The notes beneath the pieces are model-generated. The model ran no database searches, was not told the origin of the DNA, and worked only from the letters and a program-made list of their open reading frames with translations. Positions 13,601 to 24,600 of a DNA stretch of 64,000 nucleotides are shown here, piece by piece; within the stretch, counting starts at the first letter, position 1; each line of letters starts with the position of its first letter. This DNA is from Mugil cephalus (taxonomy: Eukaryota > Chordata > Actinopteri > Mugiliformes > Mugilidae): the NCBI RefSeq assembly GCF_022458985.1, contig NC_061779.1, positions 18,211,001 to 18,275,000 on the forward strand, read 5' to 3'. A program made the position numbers and the translations under genes.

Positions 13601-16600
13601 AAGCACATGTCACTTGACTGGCGTAGCGCGCCCAGTGTTGAAAGCCGTCGCCAGCAAATTGCGTTTTCACTTCGTGTAACACTAGTTAGCCCGTGAGCCG
13701 TGTCCAGTCCTACCTTTGAGTACTGTTAACTTTCACCCAACCAAACCCCCGCTGTGGTTACAGCCTTTATTGTCCAAGTTAGATAAACAACTTAAACTCC
13801 AGCTTAGCAGCGTTAGCATCCCCGTTGTCAGTGATGCTAACGCTAGCTAGCTCCCAACTCGCCCTCAGCTGTGTGGTTTTAAAAACGAACAAAAACTCGC
13901 AAACCTCGCCGTGGCTGCCGGGGGGAACCAGGCGCGACTGCGATACGGATCGATAGCTGAATTACTTACATTGTGTCGCTCGAAGTCATTAACCGACTTT
14001 CGGTGAGGGGGAGGAAATCCAGGTTGTACGCCGAAGTCATGCTCAAAGCGGGGTCTAAACAATGAGAAGCGACGTGCGCTCAACTCCTAAGAGACGGCGA
14101 GAAGACGAAGCGAAGCAGGTGCAGGGAGGAGGGGGGGTGGGGGGCGTCTTCTTCAAAACTGCATGAGAGACACGGCACCGGTGTGCGCCTGATACCTTCC
14201 TCCTCCTTATTCTCTCGCTCCCCGGTTGAAATAAACAAATGCAAGGAAGCCGCTGTCACACGACCACTGCTGCTCAGCGAGCTGCAGTAAACCAGAGGCG
14301 AGGCGTGGCCTGGCCAACAAAAAAGTCTGAAAGCATGCTGCTTGCTTCCCACCCAGCCAGCTCTAATGTCCCTATAGGGACTACACGTGGTCTACTATGG
14401 AGAGTTTACTGGCCTATTTGTACTTTATGATCTTTTATTTCCCCCGCACCACGATTGTATTCCTATAATCGCTAATATTCTGCAACGCTTCGTGAGCAAA
14501 TTGTGATGTATTGGAAGAATCTGAGCTTTATGGTGAATGAGGGTTAGTCTGTGGATCAGTTAAGGATCTAATCATCCCAATTATAGAGCCATTTAAAGTG
14601 TTTAAATATAGTAGCCAGGTAATCATGTTCCCATTATCTTCCCAGGATTAGGCAGCTGACTTCTCTTAATTGAATTACACATATGGATATGATTATTCAC
14701 AGGTTGTTTGTTGTCTTCCATCGCAGGGAGGTCTATAAATATCTTCCAGTAAAACAGGAGCTGGTAAACCTGTAGTTTGTCTTGCTGTCTGCTGTCTTGG
14801 CTTTCCCCAGGGTCATAGGTCATTGTCCCCTTTGTGCCGGGGCTGTTGTTTCTCTGGGGGAGGGGGAGCCTATCTCTCTTTGTTGTTCTGGACTTGCAGG
14901 GCGAGGCCTCTGCACATGGGGGGAAAGGTAGGGGGGCCATTGTCAAGTACTGTGTGCCACAGCACAGAGACAGGAGGGGAGCGAGCCTAATTATCAAACC
15001 ATTCATTATTGCTCCAGCAGCTGCACAATCCTAAAATGTTATTCATAGCGAGTGTTAAGAAACATCCCATTTATGAAATCCGACTTAATCCTTGTATCCA
15101 TAGCAATTTCAAGGCAACCTGGCACCAGTGCAGCATATGCTCTATTAAACAGTGCCTGAAAGAGGTTTGCATGCATAATGTGATAATGCAAAGTATTTTG
15201 CCATACGTGCCGACGAGCACACAATGCAACATGCATTACCATTTAGCTTGAGGGGCTGCTATAAAAAGGTAGCCCAAACCTCTCAAGAGAGTCAGGTTTC
15301 ATTAAGATGGAGGGAAAATACGATAATGCCATTCCATCTGCAGCATCCACATACCTCCTATGACACAATTAGATCTCGGGGGATCTTATTGTATAGATTT
15401 GCTGTGAGGGGAGCGGGATTCTTGTAAAGAGCAGCTCCTGTTCCATATGTACAACATATACAGTACAGTTTTCTGTACAGTATTCGTCCTCCTCAGTTTT
15501 TCCAAGAGATGTACGCTGGAGTGGGCTCCACAGGCCAACGTCTAGCTGCTGGCACCTTCTAATACTACCCTGCTATTCTTAATCTCAGATTATCACGACA
15601 GTAATCCTATCATAATCTTCCACATGTACCATGCTTTTGTTGTTTACATCCAATGTTGTCGCCCAATGCAGTGGAACTGAAGTCCCACCCACCCATCAGC
15701 ATAAGCCAGCGTTTAAATTTGCACCTTTTTCATGACAAACAGCACAGTGTAAAAATAGGTCAGCTTCAAACCCCGAACGGGCCACAACGCGTGTTCCTGA
15801 ACACGTCACCCTTAGCTTGAAAGCGCACACTTTTTCCCCCAGCTCTGCCTTTTCTGAAATCATTTGCCGAATGGCGACCAGCTGAAGAGCTCTCAAAATG
15901 GAGAAAGCGAACTTCATCTTATCATGCTTTATGGAGGAACTGCACAGTGTCAAGATGTACTGAGCACCAAAAGCACAGCCTTATCAGTGCATGCAGATTC
16001 TGTGATGCATGCAAATGTTTCTTCTTGTGCCTTTAAAGATAATTGATATGTTTAGTTGTTTGTGACTAGGCCTAGGCTGGATTCAGTAGATATCTACTGA
16101 TGTGCTCTTTTCAGTGGCTTGTGCAATGCAAAGATAAACATCTGCATCACTGACACATTCATCCTTTTTATATATTTATTTATATTTCCTGCAAGCCTCT
16201 GAGCCCTTCAGGAACTAAAAAGAAGAGGAAGATACATTTTATGATCTGGGAATTATATAATATTAGATTAGATAGAAGATGGACTTTTCTACAGCAAATT
16301 TTTAATTTAAAATGAAATCATTATCTTCTGATTTAATTATTTTTCTCTGAGGAAGATAAAATGCTGAACTCATTAGATTCAAACTCATGGTTTCTGGATT
16401 CCTATAAAAAAAAACCTACAGGGACACCAGAACACTACCCAGCCCACAGGCTCAGTCACAGCATGGGAGAACGCCTCAACTGGAAACAATACATCCTATG
16501 ACATTATCCATCCCAGACAAAGGGGCAGTCCAAATACAGGCTGCTCCACAAAAGCTAGCCCAAATTTGAATAAGGGGCCAACCCCAACATACCTCATAGG

Positions 16601-16705
16601 CAGGTCTTCATTCCTGACAGAGATCCCGGTCGCAGAGGGGGGACAGCGCATGCTGTTGGCATACAGACTCTGCACCAGGGCCAGCTCAGAAGAGTGTTCC
16701 AACAT
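604..16705 (-). CDS. celf2: CELF2 (CUGBP Elav-like family member 2), 5' part of gene
   Basis: CELF2 binds GU-rich RNA and controls alternative splicing, translation and mRNA decay in nucleus and cytoplasm. Exons in transcript order are 16705-16593 or 14040-13970 (alternative first exons), 7092-6902, 4073-3991, 2346-2298, 1750-1616 and 683-604. All phases match; both first exons end in phase 2 and the shared exon starts with the third codon base. RRM1 carries the RNP2 motif MFVGQI and the RNP1 motif [11 protein letters not shown]2 carries LFIGMV and GCAFVTFA. The text [17 protein letters not shown] and the exon starting [10 protein letters not shown] resemble CELF2 rather than CELF1. Internal exon sizes of 83, 49, 135 and 80 nt fit the family. 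The rest of RRM2, the divergent linker and RRM3 lie off the left edge. Which teleost duplicate this is cannot be told here. Confidence 0.94.
684..1615 (-). other. celf2: celf2 intron
   Basis: This is intron between the 135-nt and 80-nt exons. Next to the acceptor, 688-727 is an unusually long pyrimidine tract in the transcript sense. A CA-rich, TATA-like stretch lies at 977-1012. No exon-like or RNA-gene signal was seen. Confidence 0.7.
1616..1750 (-). CDS. celf2: celf2 coding exon, RRM2 first half (135 nt)
   Basis: The exon begins [20 protein letters not shown] and ends RGPDGQSR plus the first base of Gly. LFIGMV is the RNP2 motif of RRM2. The acceptor is CCGCAG and the donor GTACGT. The following intron to 2297 (about 550 nt) shows nothing notable. 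Confidence 0.95.
2298..2346 (-). CDS. celf2: celf2 coding exon, RRM1-RRM2 linker (49 nt)
   Basis: The exon encodes [16 protein letters not shown] and ends in phase 1, completing Ala with the next exon. It is the end of RRM1 and the short inter-RRM linker. The donor GTAAGT and acceptor TTCCCAG are both strong. Confidence 0.95.
2347..3990 (-). other. celf2: celf2 intron
   Basis: This is a 1.6-kb intron. The part at about 3240-3600 is AT-rich, free of simple repeats and could be a conserved element, but this is untested. A low-complexity GC/GT stretch follows at about 3739-3830. No exon was recognised. Confidence 0.6.
3739..3830. repeat. simple repeat, GC/GT-rich
   Basis: Alternating CG, then GT and GTGGTGC units, form an impure microsatellite of about 90 bp inside a celf2 intron. 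In the minus-strand transcript it reads CA/CG-rich, so it is not a GU-rich CELF binding tract. Confidence 0.8.
3991..4073 (-). CDS. celf2: celf2 coding exon, RRM1 second half (83 nt)
   Basis: The exon encodes [20 protein letters not shown] followed by [16 protein letters not shown] is the RNP1 motif of RRM1. The acceptor is TCTGCAG and the donor GTGAGT. Phase 1 entry completes the Gly codon and exit is phase 0. Confidence 0.96.
4074..6901 (-). other. celf2: celf2 intron
   Basis: This is a 2.8-kb intron. It holds a poly-A run on the plus strand at about 4635-4665, a shorter one near 5408-5422, and an AT dinucleotide repeat at about 6379-6410. Open frames here are short and match no known protein. 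Confidence 0.6.
6379..6410. repeat. AT dinucleotide microsatellite
   Basis: Impure (AT)n tract within the long celf2 intron. Confidence 0.8.
6902..7092 (-). CDS. celf2: celf2 first shared coding exon, RRM1 first half (191 nt)
   Basis: The exon starts with the third base of a codon and encodes [20 protein letters not shown], then [13 protein letters not shown] and on to NPPQSK plus a G. MFVGQI is RNP2 of RRM1. An internal Met (KMNG) is the start used by short CELF isoforms in other species. The acceptor is preceded by a long T-rich tract. Either alternative first exon joins in frame. Confidence 0.96.
7093..13969 (-). other. celf2: celf2 long intron 1
   Basis: Nearly 6.9 kb separate the shared exon from the proximal first exon. 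I see a short CA repeat at about 8078-8094, a poly-A run at about 12523-12541 and a T-rich, TTATTATA-like patch near 9882-9914. Stretches at about 11150-11460 and 12330-12480 are non-repetitive with homeobox-like AT cores and may be conserved non-coding elements. No coding exon was recognised. Confidence 0.6.
13130..14330 (-). promoter_or_regulatory. celf2: putative promoter region of proximal celf2 first exon
   Basis: The stretch is visibly richer in G, C and CpG than its surroundings and encloses the proximal first coding exon. A G-rich run at about 14127-14144 reads as a C-rich tract upstream of that start. This suggests a CpG-island-type promoter. It is inferred from composition only; no TATA box was identified. 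Confidence 0.45.
13970..14040 (-). CDS. celf2: celf2 alternative first coding exon (proximal)
   Basis: An ATG opens a 71-nt coding piece beginning [11 protein letters not shown], followed by the strong donor GTAAGT. It ends in phase 2, so ACA-AT joins the shared exon as Thr-Ile-Asn-Gly-Ser-Lys. The start resembles the alternative CELF N-terminus containing KLDFLP. The frame is open across the junction. Use of this exon by transcripts is inferred. Confidence 0.8.
14041..16592 (-). other. celf2: celf2 intron between alternative first exons
   Basis: About 2.5 kb. The part at 14560-15250 is non-repetitive and AT-rich, with words such as GCATAATG and CTAATTATC, and looks like a vertebrate conserved non-coding element, though conservation cannot be tested here. 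Nothing coding was recognised. Confidence 0.5.
16593..16705 (-). CDS. celf2: celf2 alternative first coding exon (distal)
   Basis: The exon encodes 37 residues starting [12 protein letters not shown] and containing SMRCPPSA and VRNEDLPM, followed by the donor GTATGT. The layout matches the long CELF2 N-terminus (M-x-E-x-x-SELA, then MRCP-x-SA and RNEEL). It ends in phase 2 (ATG AG), giving Met-Ser-Asn-Gly-Ser-Lys with the shared exon. I chose the Met at 16705 by this similarity; an in-frame upstream ATG at 16735 also exists. Confidence 0.9.
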
Positions 16706-19700
16706 CGGTACTCTGGAAAAATCCACCCGGTGCAACGGACACTTTCTTCTCTTTCCCTCTTTCCTCTATGTGTTTCTCTCCCTTTTTCTGTCTCCCACCC
16801 ACTCTTTCTCCTTGGTTTAGTGCAGCAGAGCGGCGCCCACCCCCTTCGCTGACTGTGGTAGCTGAAATAATCCTCTCTGACAGCTCATCGTGCGCTAATG
16901 CATTGTGCTGCCTGCGGCAGCCCAGTTTGCAGGCTGTAGAGCTGTGTCCACAGCAGCACTCTTGTAACTAATTGACACCCATATTAGGAAAACTTCAGAA
17001 CATTGGACATGGATGATTTATTCCTGCTGTCAGATTTGGAGAGATTAGGGGAAACATCCACACAGTCGCTATAAGATCTCCTCCCAGTCCAGTCCTGGTT
17101 TCGTGGCATATTTCTGTCAGTGTTGACATCTATTTGAATCAGTGAACCTCTGAAAATAATGGCCGAGACAAAGTAAATGGGTTTAGCGAGCGCCGTGTCA
17201 GGTTTTATCAAGAACCCTTCCTCTTATTATTGCACAGCCATACATAGTTTAGGTAAACATTAGGTGAGCATTAGAACTATTCTCCGTTCAGAGAGAAGGG
17301 TGCACATGTCACACACTCTCCATCAGATGCCTGATAATAAACCACGGGGTGACAGGCAGAGAGCTTTCTTTGACAGCCGTGCCATTATTATTATTGAGTA
17401 GATAGGGATAAAGAGCACCTGCTGGAATATATGCAAATACTGCAGGCAGCATGAGCACTTGTTAAATAAGGACAAATTACAGTTCAGCCCACACTGTTCA
17501 CTGTTTCCAGCCACACACAGTCTACACTGGAGCTGAAATACCTGCAGTGTTTGAAAGTTAATTCGGCTGCGGGGGACTACGATGAAACAGGCCCACCTGT
17601 GTGCCCGACTACAGCGCGCCACAGCTCAATGTACTGTACATGTGCACAGGTGACATTTACCCGAATGCAATTCCGCAGAGGGACGGTTCTCCTCATTACA
17701 TTTAAAACATACTAGAAGCCGCAACCTTCAGCCGACCGCCGGAGCCTTATCCAAAGGCAGCCACCGTCTTAATTTGCATTGGACAAAGTTCATTTGACTA
17801 TGCTGGAACTATGGTTTGGAATTTAAATGAGTGAAAGAATCTTCATATATTCTCTCAAAGCAAACCGAGTGAGTGTTTTAATGACACTGTGACACCCGGT
17901 TAAAAATTTGAAAGTCAATTATCCCAGTATCCTTCCCACAAAACCCAAGAGGAACTGAATTTAGGTCTCTTTCTCCCATAGGTGCTTCGTCCCGTTAGAG
18001 GAACGTGACATTAAGAAGGAAAGTCGTCGGAAACAGGGTCATGTCAGTGTGTGCCGCATCACAGCGGAAAGAGACCAGCGCGAAGGGGATCCACTTCCTC
18101 TGATCCTTGCACAAAATCCTCCTCGTTCTCGGCTCTTTCTGCTGACATGAATATTTTAAACACCGATGTCGAAATCCAGTTCCTTATGAGGTGCTGCTGC
18201 TTAGCATGACTGTCAGACCCACGGGCGTCACGTAGCGCTCAGTTTTAACTGTAAGCCTTCCTCCTGCCCTTATCTACCAGCAGCACCACAAACGGACAGT
18301 GTGTTAACGTGGTGTGCGGCAATCCTTTACAGCTGGAAAGAGCTCGCAGAAGTGAATTGCTGCTGCACAGGAATTATGCACAAAATGTGTCTTTACTGCA
18401 CCGAGCTTGTGAAAGACATGTATTGCTTCAAGAAACAGCCACATCCTGTAGACACTCGCTTTAATGAGAAAGGGAGTTTCAGTGGAAGGCTGCAGCCGAA
18501 AAACAAAACGCACTCATGCCTGTAATAAGTCAAACAACAGTGAATGTTTAAGGCACTGCAGGTGGCCTCGTGATCAGTGAAAGTCACCATCAGCTTTCCC
18601 TTTTAACCACTTTTAGCCCCCCCGGGACAATTTGCACAGACAAATATTGTCTGTGTTTTTGTAGGTTAAAACTGAAACTGTTACAGCTCAGCGACCATCG
18701 TGCGCTGTAGCACTGGCTAACGCCCTGCACCATTCATATGAGTTCCAACGGACGGAGCAAAATTCATCTTAGGTAGAAATTAGCAATTTGAAATGTCATC
18801 ATGTCTTGTTGATGAACCTGAATAGGTGAAAAGATTTTACTTAATAACAAATATTAAGGGGTTTGATACTTTTTATGTCAGATAGTGGCACAGCTCTATC
18901 TTTATAGGGTAGTAACATTTATGAATAGACACGTGTTAGCAACAAGGTGGTGCATGAGACCTGACAGCAGCTTGTGTGACTTGGGGAGAGAGACACCGTT
19001 AACTTGCATTGCTAACCCTAATTTAAATTCATATGCATTCGTATCTCTCAACACTTGCCTTATGACTCCAACTTCTCGCCAGTCATTTGCAAGTGCGCCG
19101 TGGCAGATTCAGATGCCTGATTCTGTGCCCGTTTTATGATTGCCTGCATGAGTGAATGCATTTCGCATGATTAAAATGCTGCACCGCAGTTAAATGTCAG
19201 CTCGCTTTGCATGGGCAGCAGGAGTCATTGTACTTCCCCTTTTTTTTTTTTTTCTGGTTGCACATCTTTTTTTTTTCCATCACTTCCTCTTTAATGTAGT
19301 CTTATCTGAAGACACTGGGTAGATTTCCGTTTGGACCTTCGCGGAAGTGCAGCTATTTTTCGCGGGTGCACAACCGAGGTGTGTCCTTAAAATAACCAAC
19401 CACCCGTATCATCGCGGACAAAGCACCTGAGAGCATCTGAAATGCTTGCAATGGTTGTCTCTGGACCGGTACATACTAAATGAACTCGAATAAAAAGGGT
19501 GATTGGGCGTGGCTCACTAACTTTTTAAATAAAATAAGAATCTAACTGGGTGGATACGTTTTGATGCCAAGCAGAAAGACTAGAGTTAAATATACTACGG
19601 TTAGGCTATAAACATCAATGCAATGATTTAAATAAAGTATATATTAGTAGTATATGTCCATGTATATATTTTCAAGCACAAGTTTTGGAGCATTTGTTTA

Positions 19701-20639
19701 TGAACATCTAAATGTCATGACTGTGAAGATACTCAGTCATCCAGGTCGTGGTATACCACATAGTGAAGACAATGGTAACAGTACTTGTTAAGGTTCAACA
19801 GCCCAATAATTCCAGTTGCCTTTCTATTACTGTCGTAACCAAATGCACTGAAACTGATATGTGACAAGTGTATCTTTTACTGGTGCCTGTTCCTAAAAAT
19901 GTACGCAGCACAAAGACTATTGAACACGTAGAGCCTTTTCAGTTTGCAGTGTACTGGTGACAGGTAATGAAACCTTCCGCTGTAACCGTCTCCGTGTCCT
20001 CCTGGAAATTCTGCATTTCACTTCAAAGAGTGGAAAAACTGAGTTGAGACATGCAACGCTCTCATAAAAAGTATAGTTCACTGATAACCACCTGACAGCG
20101 CATTCTGTTCTCTGGAGACCTGTCTGAATAAGCCGCTGTAAATTATATTCAGCCTTTCACAGTGTCTCTTTGTGAACGTCTTAGAGCTGGTTTTACTTCA
20201 GTGTGCAGATTCCACATGCACCGACTAAAAAAAAAAAACAAAAACAAAAAAAACACCTGTTACATTTCTTAGATTCATGACGTGGTGACACACGTTTCAT
20301 GTGAGCCTGCTGCGTCCTGTCCACACCTCATGGAGCAGGATGCCAGTTTCTGTGCATGAAGTATGACACCATGTGGTCGTTTGGGGAAAGGCAAGAGACA
20401 GTGTCTAGAGACACTCCAAGAGGTCAGTTCCTCACAATCTACGCTAAAGCTCTTCATTGTGCAATGTTAGTTGCAAATAGTCGCCTGGAAAAGGTGACGT
20501 GTGGAACATAGAGCTGAGCTGAGAAGACTTAAAAACATTAAAAAAAATCTGGGCTAATGCATCGCACAGACTGTTCCTGCAAGGGAGGAAATCCTGGACG
20601 TGATCTGCGACCGGAACAAAAAAATTCAACATGTGAAAC
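16706..20639. other. intergenic region upstream of celf2
   Basis: About 3.9 kb between the distal celf2 first exon and the presumed taf3 3' UTR. It should contain the celf2 5' UTR and promoter, but no start site could be placed. It holds a dispersed fish repeat near 19731 and T/A homopolymers at about 19240-19276 and 20228-20251. Short open frames here have no recognisable product. Confidence 0.5.
19731..19835 (+). repeat. dispersed teleost repeat, degenerate copy A
   Basis: It contains CTGTGAAGATACTCAGTCAT and then CCAGGTCGTGGTATACCAC, words I recognise from an abundant fish interspersed repeat. A second copy of the first motif sits near 52282. The class is not established from this fragment. 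Confidence 0.5.
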
Positions 20640-21552
20640 CGAGTTTGTTAAAATATTTTCAATCTATTTTTGTAAAGCAAATGAAAAAAAAAAAAAAAAA
20701 AAGATGGATTTTTTTTAGAAGCGTGAGCGGTTTGAAAACAAATGAAGATCCACAGATGGGTTTGACAGAAGATCTGTGTACAGTTTCCATGTTGACAAGA
20801 TTTACATCTTAAAGTCTGTGACTACACAGACCGTCCACCTTTAATATTGAAATATCAGCGAAATGAATTACAATACAAGCACAGCTACAGTATAACTCCA
20901 GGACTAATCCATATGAGGGGCAAAAAAAATACAAACTTTAAATTTAAAAAATGTACAGAAATTACAGAAAATCATGTTTAAAAACCAATATGTGAAAATG
21001 GATTTAACAGGTCAAAATCCTAAGAAGAAAATGCACTTGGCGTGGGAATTGGTATTTACAAATTTATACATGCCTGATGCTGTCTTCGTTATATATACAT
21101 GAAATCTGTTTGACACCGCAGGAAACAGGAGAAACGCTCGAGATAGTGGTCACTTGTTTTCGTGGAAAGAAACAGAAATAAAGACGACAGGTGTGGGTTG
21201 CTCTCTGTTCTGTTCTGCGACAAACCGCCACGGTCTCCGTGAGCGGACGCCGCTGACAGCATTTACAACGACTGGACGCCAAGAACGACAAGCAAACAGT
21301 TTTTAGGCGAATAGTGGAAAAACCACAGAGCCCACGGGAGAGCTAAGGCCGAATATGTGCTGGTTGAAGCCTTTTTTCTTATCAACTCACGATGCATCAT
21401 GGCTGACATCATTAAAAAAAAAAAAAAAAATCAATCAGAAGTTCGTATCAGCCACTGTTTTGACTTTCTTTTTTTATTTTACAGCAGTGCCACGAGAGTT
21501 TATTGATGGCTTTAGTCCAAGGAAAGTCCAAATATGTGCTTTTTGCATAGTC
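20640..21552 (-). other. taf3: putative taf3 3' UTR
   Basis: This AT-rich stretch lies directly downstream of the taf3 stop codon. Sense-strand AATAAA hexamers occur very close to the stop (plus-strand TTTATT at 21499-21504 and 21473-21478). The real polyadenylation site may be one of these or further downstream; sequence alone does not decide. It contains A runs at about 20683-20703 and 21413-21430. Confidence 0.4.
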
Positions 21553-21667
21553 TCAGTGTGGTTTGTGTTTCTTTTTCTTGTGTTTTTTGTCCTTCTTCTT
21601 GTTGGAGCATTTGACGCAGAACCACGACTGGTCTTCGGGAGGCGCTGTGAGGATTCCAACGCAAGGC
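21553..21667 (-). CDS. taf3: taf3 last coding exon: end of PHD finger and basic tail
   Basis: The exon encodes PCVGILTAPPEDQSWFCVKC and then a lysine-rich end, NKKKDKKHKKKKHKPH and stop. It supplies the last three zinc ligands. The acceptor is CCCAG, and TGG is completed across the junction. The intron at 21668-22782 (1.1 kb) contains a SINE-like fragment and nothing else recognised. Confidence 0.96.
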
Positions 21668-24600
21668 CTGGGCAGACAAGAGAAGAAGATGTTTGTGAGA
21701 ACAAAGCTATTTTTACATTTGTACTAGAGGTATGAGAGCACATGTGTTGGGTTCGGTGAGACACATTTGTCTCTTTGGTATGTCCTGTCATATGAGTTAC
21801 GCGCACAGAAGGAAAGCACTCACTGTCCTTAAGTTGTGAGACGCTCAAGCAGCAAGTGGAAATGCGGACATGAAGTACTTTTTAAAGTATTTTTGGGAGG
21901 AACTTTTACTCTTTACATCACACAGATAAGACTGCAGGCTGGAATCGAACCAGCGCCACGGCAATGAGGATTGTAGCCTCGGTCCATTGGGTGTTGGCTT
22001 ATTACTTTACACAATATGTACTTCAAGAGTGACAAAGACGCAACATTAACATGACCGTACAATGAACTAGTGAACCAACTCACCGCTGTACAGGAAAAAA
22101 AACAACGATTTAGCAACTTTTTTTTCTTTTGAATTATGGCCCATAAACTCCTGTATGTGTATTAGTTACATCTATCCCCTGTTGATGCAACAGCGGTGCG
22201 ACAAACGACATCTGAACCAGATTCGAGTAGCTCCATTAGTGCGTAGTTGTGTAAAAGTGTTGAATAGATTAAGTTAATGTGGTCAAAATAAGGACTCGTC
22301 ACACGTGGAAGACTTGTTAAAGTGTTCTATACCAAGATCTGGATCAAATGCAAAGGAAACACTAGAGTTGGGTGATGATTTGGTAATATTATGACTTCCC
22401 TGTAAAGTATAGAGACAATCACACAAATGAGTCAAATTATACCACTCAGCTATGCTATACTGGTTCTTGCCATGCGTTAATAATCTTTGTGGACTTTTGT
22501 TTCCATCTTCTTAACATGAGTTAATATGCACATTACAAAGATGAACCATTACTGACATAAAGATACTTTGTCTTAACGAATAATTTGACTGTGATCAATA
22601 TGACAAGGACTATGGCCACCTCACAAAAACCCAACAATCTGTGCCTTCAAACCTGAGCATGTATGTACCAAATTATGAATATAATGACCCGTACTTTCTT
22701 CCCAGAACAAAATGCTGTATTTTACTGACTCCCTGACTCTTTCCATCAGAGAAGGAGAATACAGCGTAGTAAAGGCTCTTACCAGTGATACCAGTCGTCA
22801 CAGTCATCACATCCTATCATGGGACTGCCGTCATCAGGTTTGTTGCATCCAGGGCAAATCCAGATCTGGTTCCCCCATTCGTCTCGAATCTGGGATGAAC
22901 ACAGGCAACAGAAGGTGTCAACAACGCACCACTCAATGGTAAAGTAGCTACTACATAAACACAGCAGACGCTACTAAAAAGGAGATAAATACGGTGGAGA
23001 AATCTCTATAGAAGGCTCAACATAAGTATGAGCACTCACCACGTAAGTACTGACAGTCTCGGTCACTACGCTGCGGACCGGTGGTTTCATGGAAGCGCCA
23101 TGAGGAAGCATAGGAGCCGGGGCGAGAAGAGACGACGACGGCAGAGGAGCGGGTGGGAGCGGCGTGGGAGGCGGGGGCAGAGTGGGTACGACTGGGGCGA
23201 GTATCGGGGGCGGCGGAGGCGTCCGAGGACGATTCCCAGGCCCCGACTTGGCAGCGGGGGTCTTGGGCACCGGCGTCTTGGGCTCTGAATTTGGAACCAC
23301 CTTGCTGATAACACTGGTGAGGGACAGAGACAAGATACAAAACAGAGTGAACAGACATCTTCTCGATCCTTGTCAGCTACAAGAATGATGGATGGTGAAG
23401 GGTTTTAAATGTGAAAGTTCCCAAAAGATAAGTAGAAAAACTGGATATTGTGTTAACTGAATTGCTTTGATTCAAAGCAGGGACGAACCTTTTGAAAAAT
23501 AATCTGAATTGAGTCTGAACAGATGTGTTCAAGAAGTCTAACACTGCAATAATGCCACAGACACATTTCACTCTGCCTCACAGTAAAGAGCTAGTACGAG
23601 GAAAAACTCTTTGCTCAACATGTAAAGAGTTGATGTTAATACGATAAAATAAATAAATACTCACATCTTGTCCTGGCCTGCTCCCACTCTGAGGGTCAGT
23701 CTGGGGATAACTGGAGATGGTAAGGCCGCTGGAGTGTCTGTTTTTATCTGAGGATGCAAGAAGAATGAGGTCAATTTCACTTCTACGCTCTCACACAGAC
23801 ACAATGACAAAAACGGCAAAAACTAAAGTTACCTTTTCCAATCGAATCCTCTCCTTTTCTTTCTCCTTCTCCTTTTCCCGTTTCTCCTTCTCCCTCTCCT
23901 TTTCTTTCCTCTTCTCTTCTTTCTCCCGCTCCTTTTCTTTGGCCTTCTCTCGCTCCTTGTCCTTCTCCTTATCCTTCTTCTTCTTCTTCTCTTTCTTGTC
24001 TTTCTTCTTGTCCTTCTCCTTGCTCTTCACCTCCTTATCCTGGAGGATCGGGGCGAGAGGAGGCAGCATGGAGGGGATGCGCAGGCAGGTCGAGGGGCTG
24101 AACAGTGGTTGGGATTCAATCAGAGAAAAGGCGGATAACGCAGACTGCTTCTGCTTGTCCTCCTTGCTCCGGTCTTTACTCTTCTCTTTCTTGTCTTTGT
24201 CCTTTTTACTCTTTTCTTTATCCTTCTTTTTGTCTTTATGCTTCTCCTTCTCCTTCTTCGGAGCGTCTCCTTCTCTTGATTTGATTTTGATGGAGCCCTC
24301 AGGCAGAGTGAAATCTCGCAGAAGAAAGTGGTCATCATCCTTGACTCCAAACTCTTTCCAGGGCATCTTGCCATCCTTGGAAAAGTCCTTGTTTTTCTCC
24401 CTGTTCTTATCCTTATTCTTCTCTTTGAGTTTGCCCTTGTCCTTTTCCCGATCTTTGTCTTTGGGCTTGTCTTTCTCCTTCTTCTTCATCTTAGTTTTCA
24501 GCTCCTTCTTCGGTTTTTTCTTGACGTCTACCGGCGGCACCAGCTTGTTCTTGTCCTCGAACACCTTGAGCAGAGGTTCGGGTGTAGGTGGCGAGGCCGA

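Noticed and set aside
604-16705. Identity as celf1
   Set aside because: The RRM1 text QIPRSWSE and the distal first exon match CELF2, and taf3 is the expected CELF2-side neighbour.
21355-21735. Plus-strand 126-codon frame over the taf3 end
   Set aside because: It is antisense to the last taf3 exon, which encodes the conserved end of the PHD finger.
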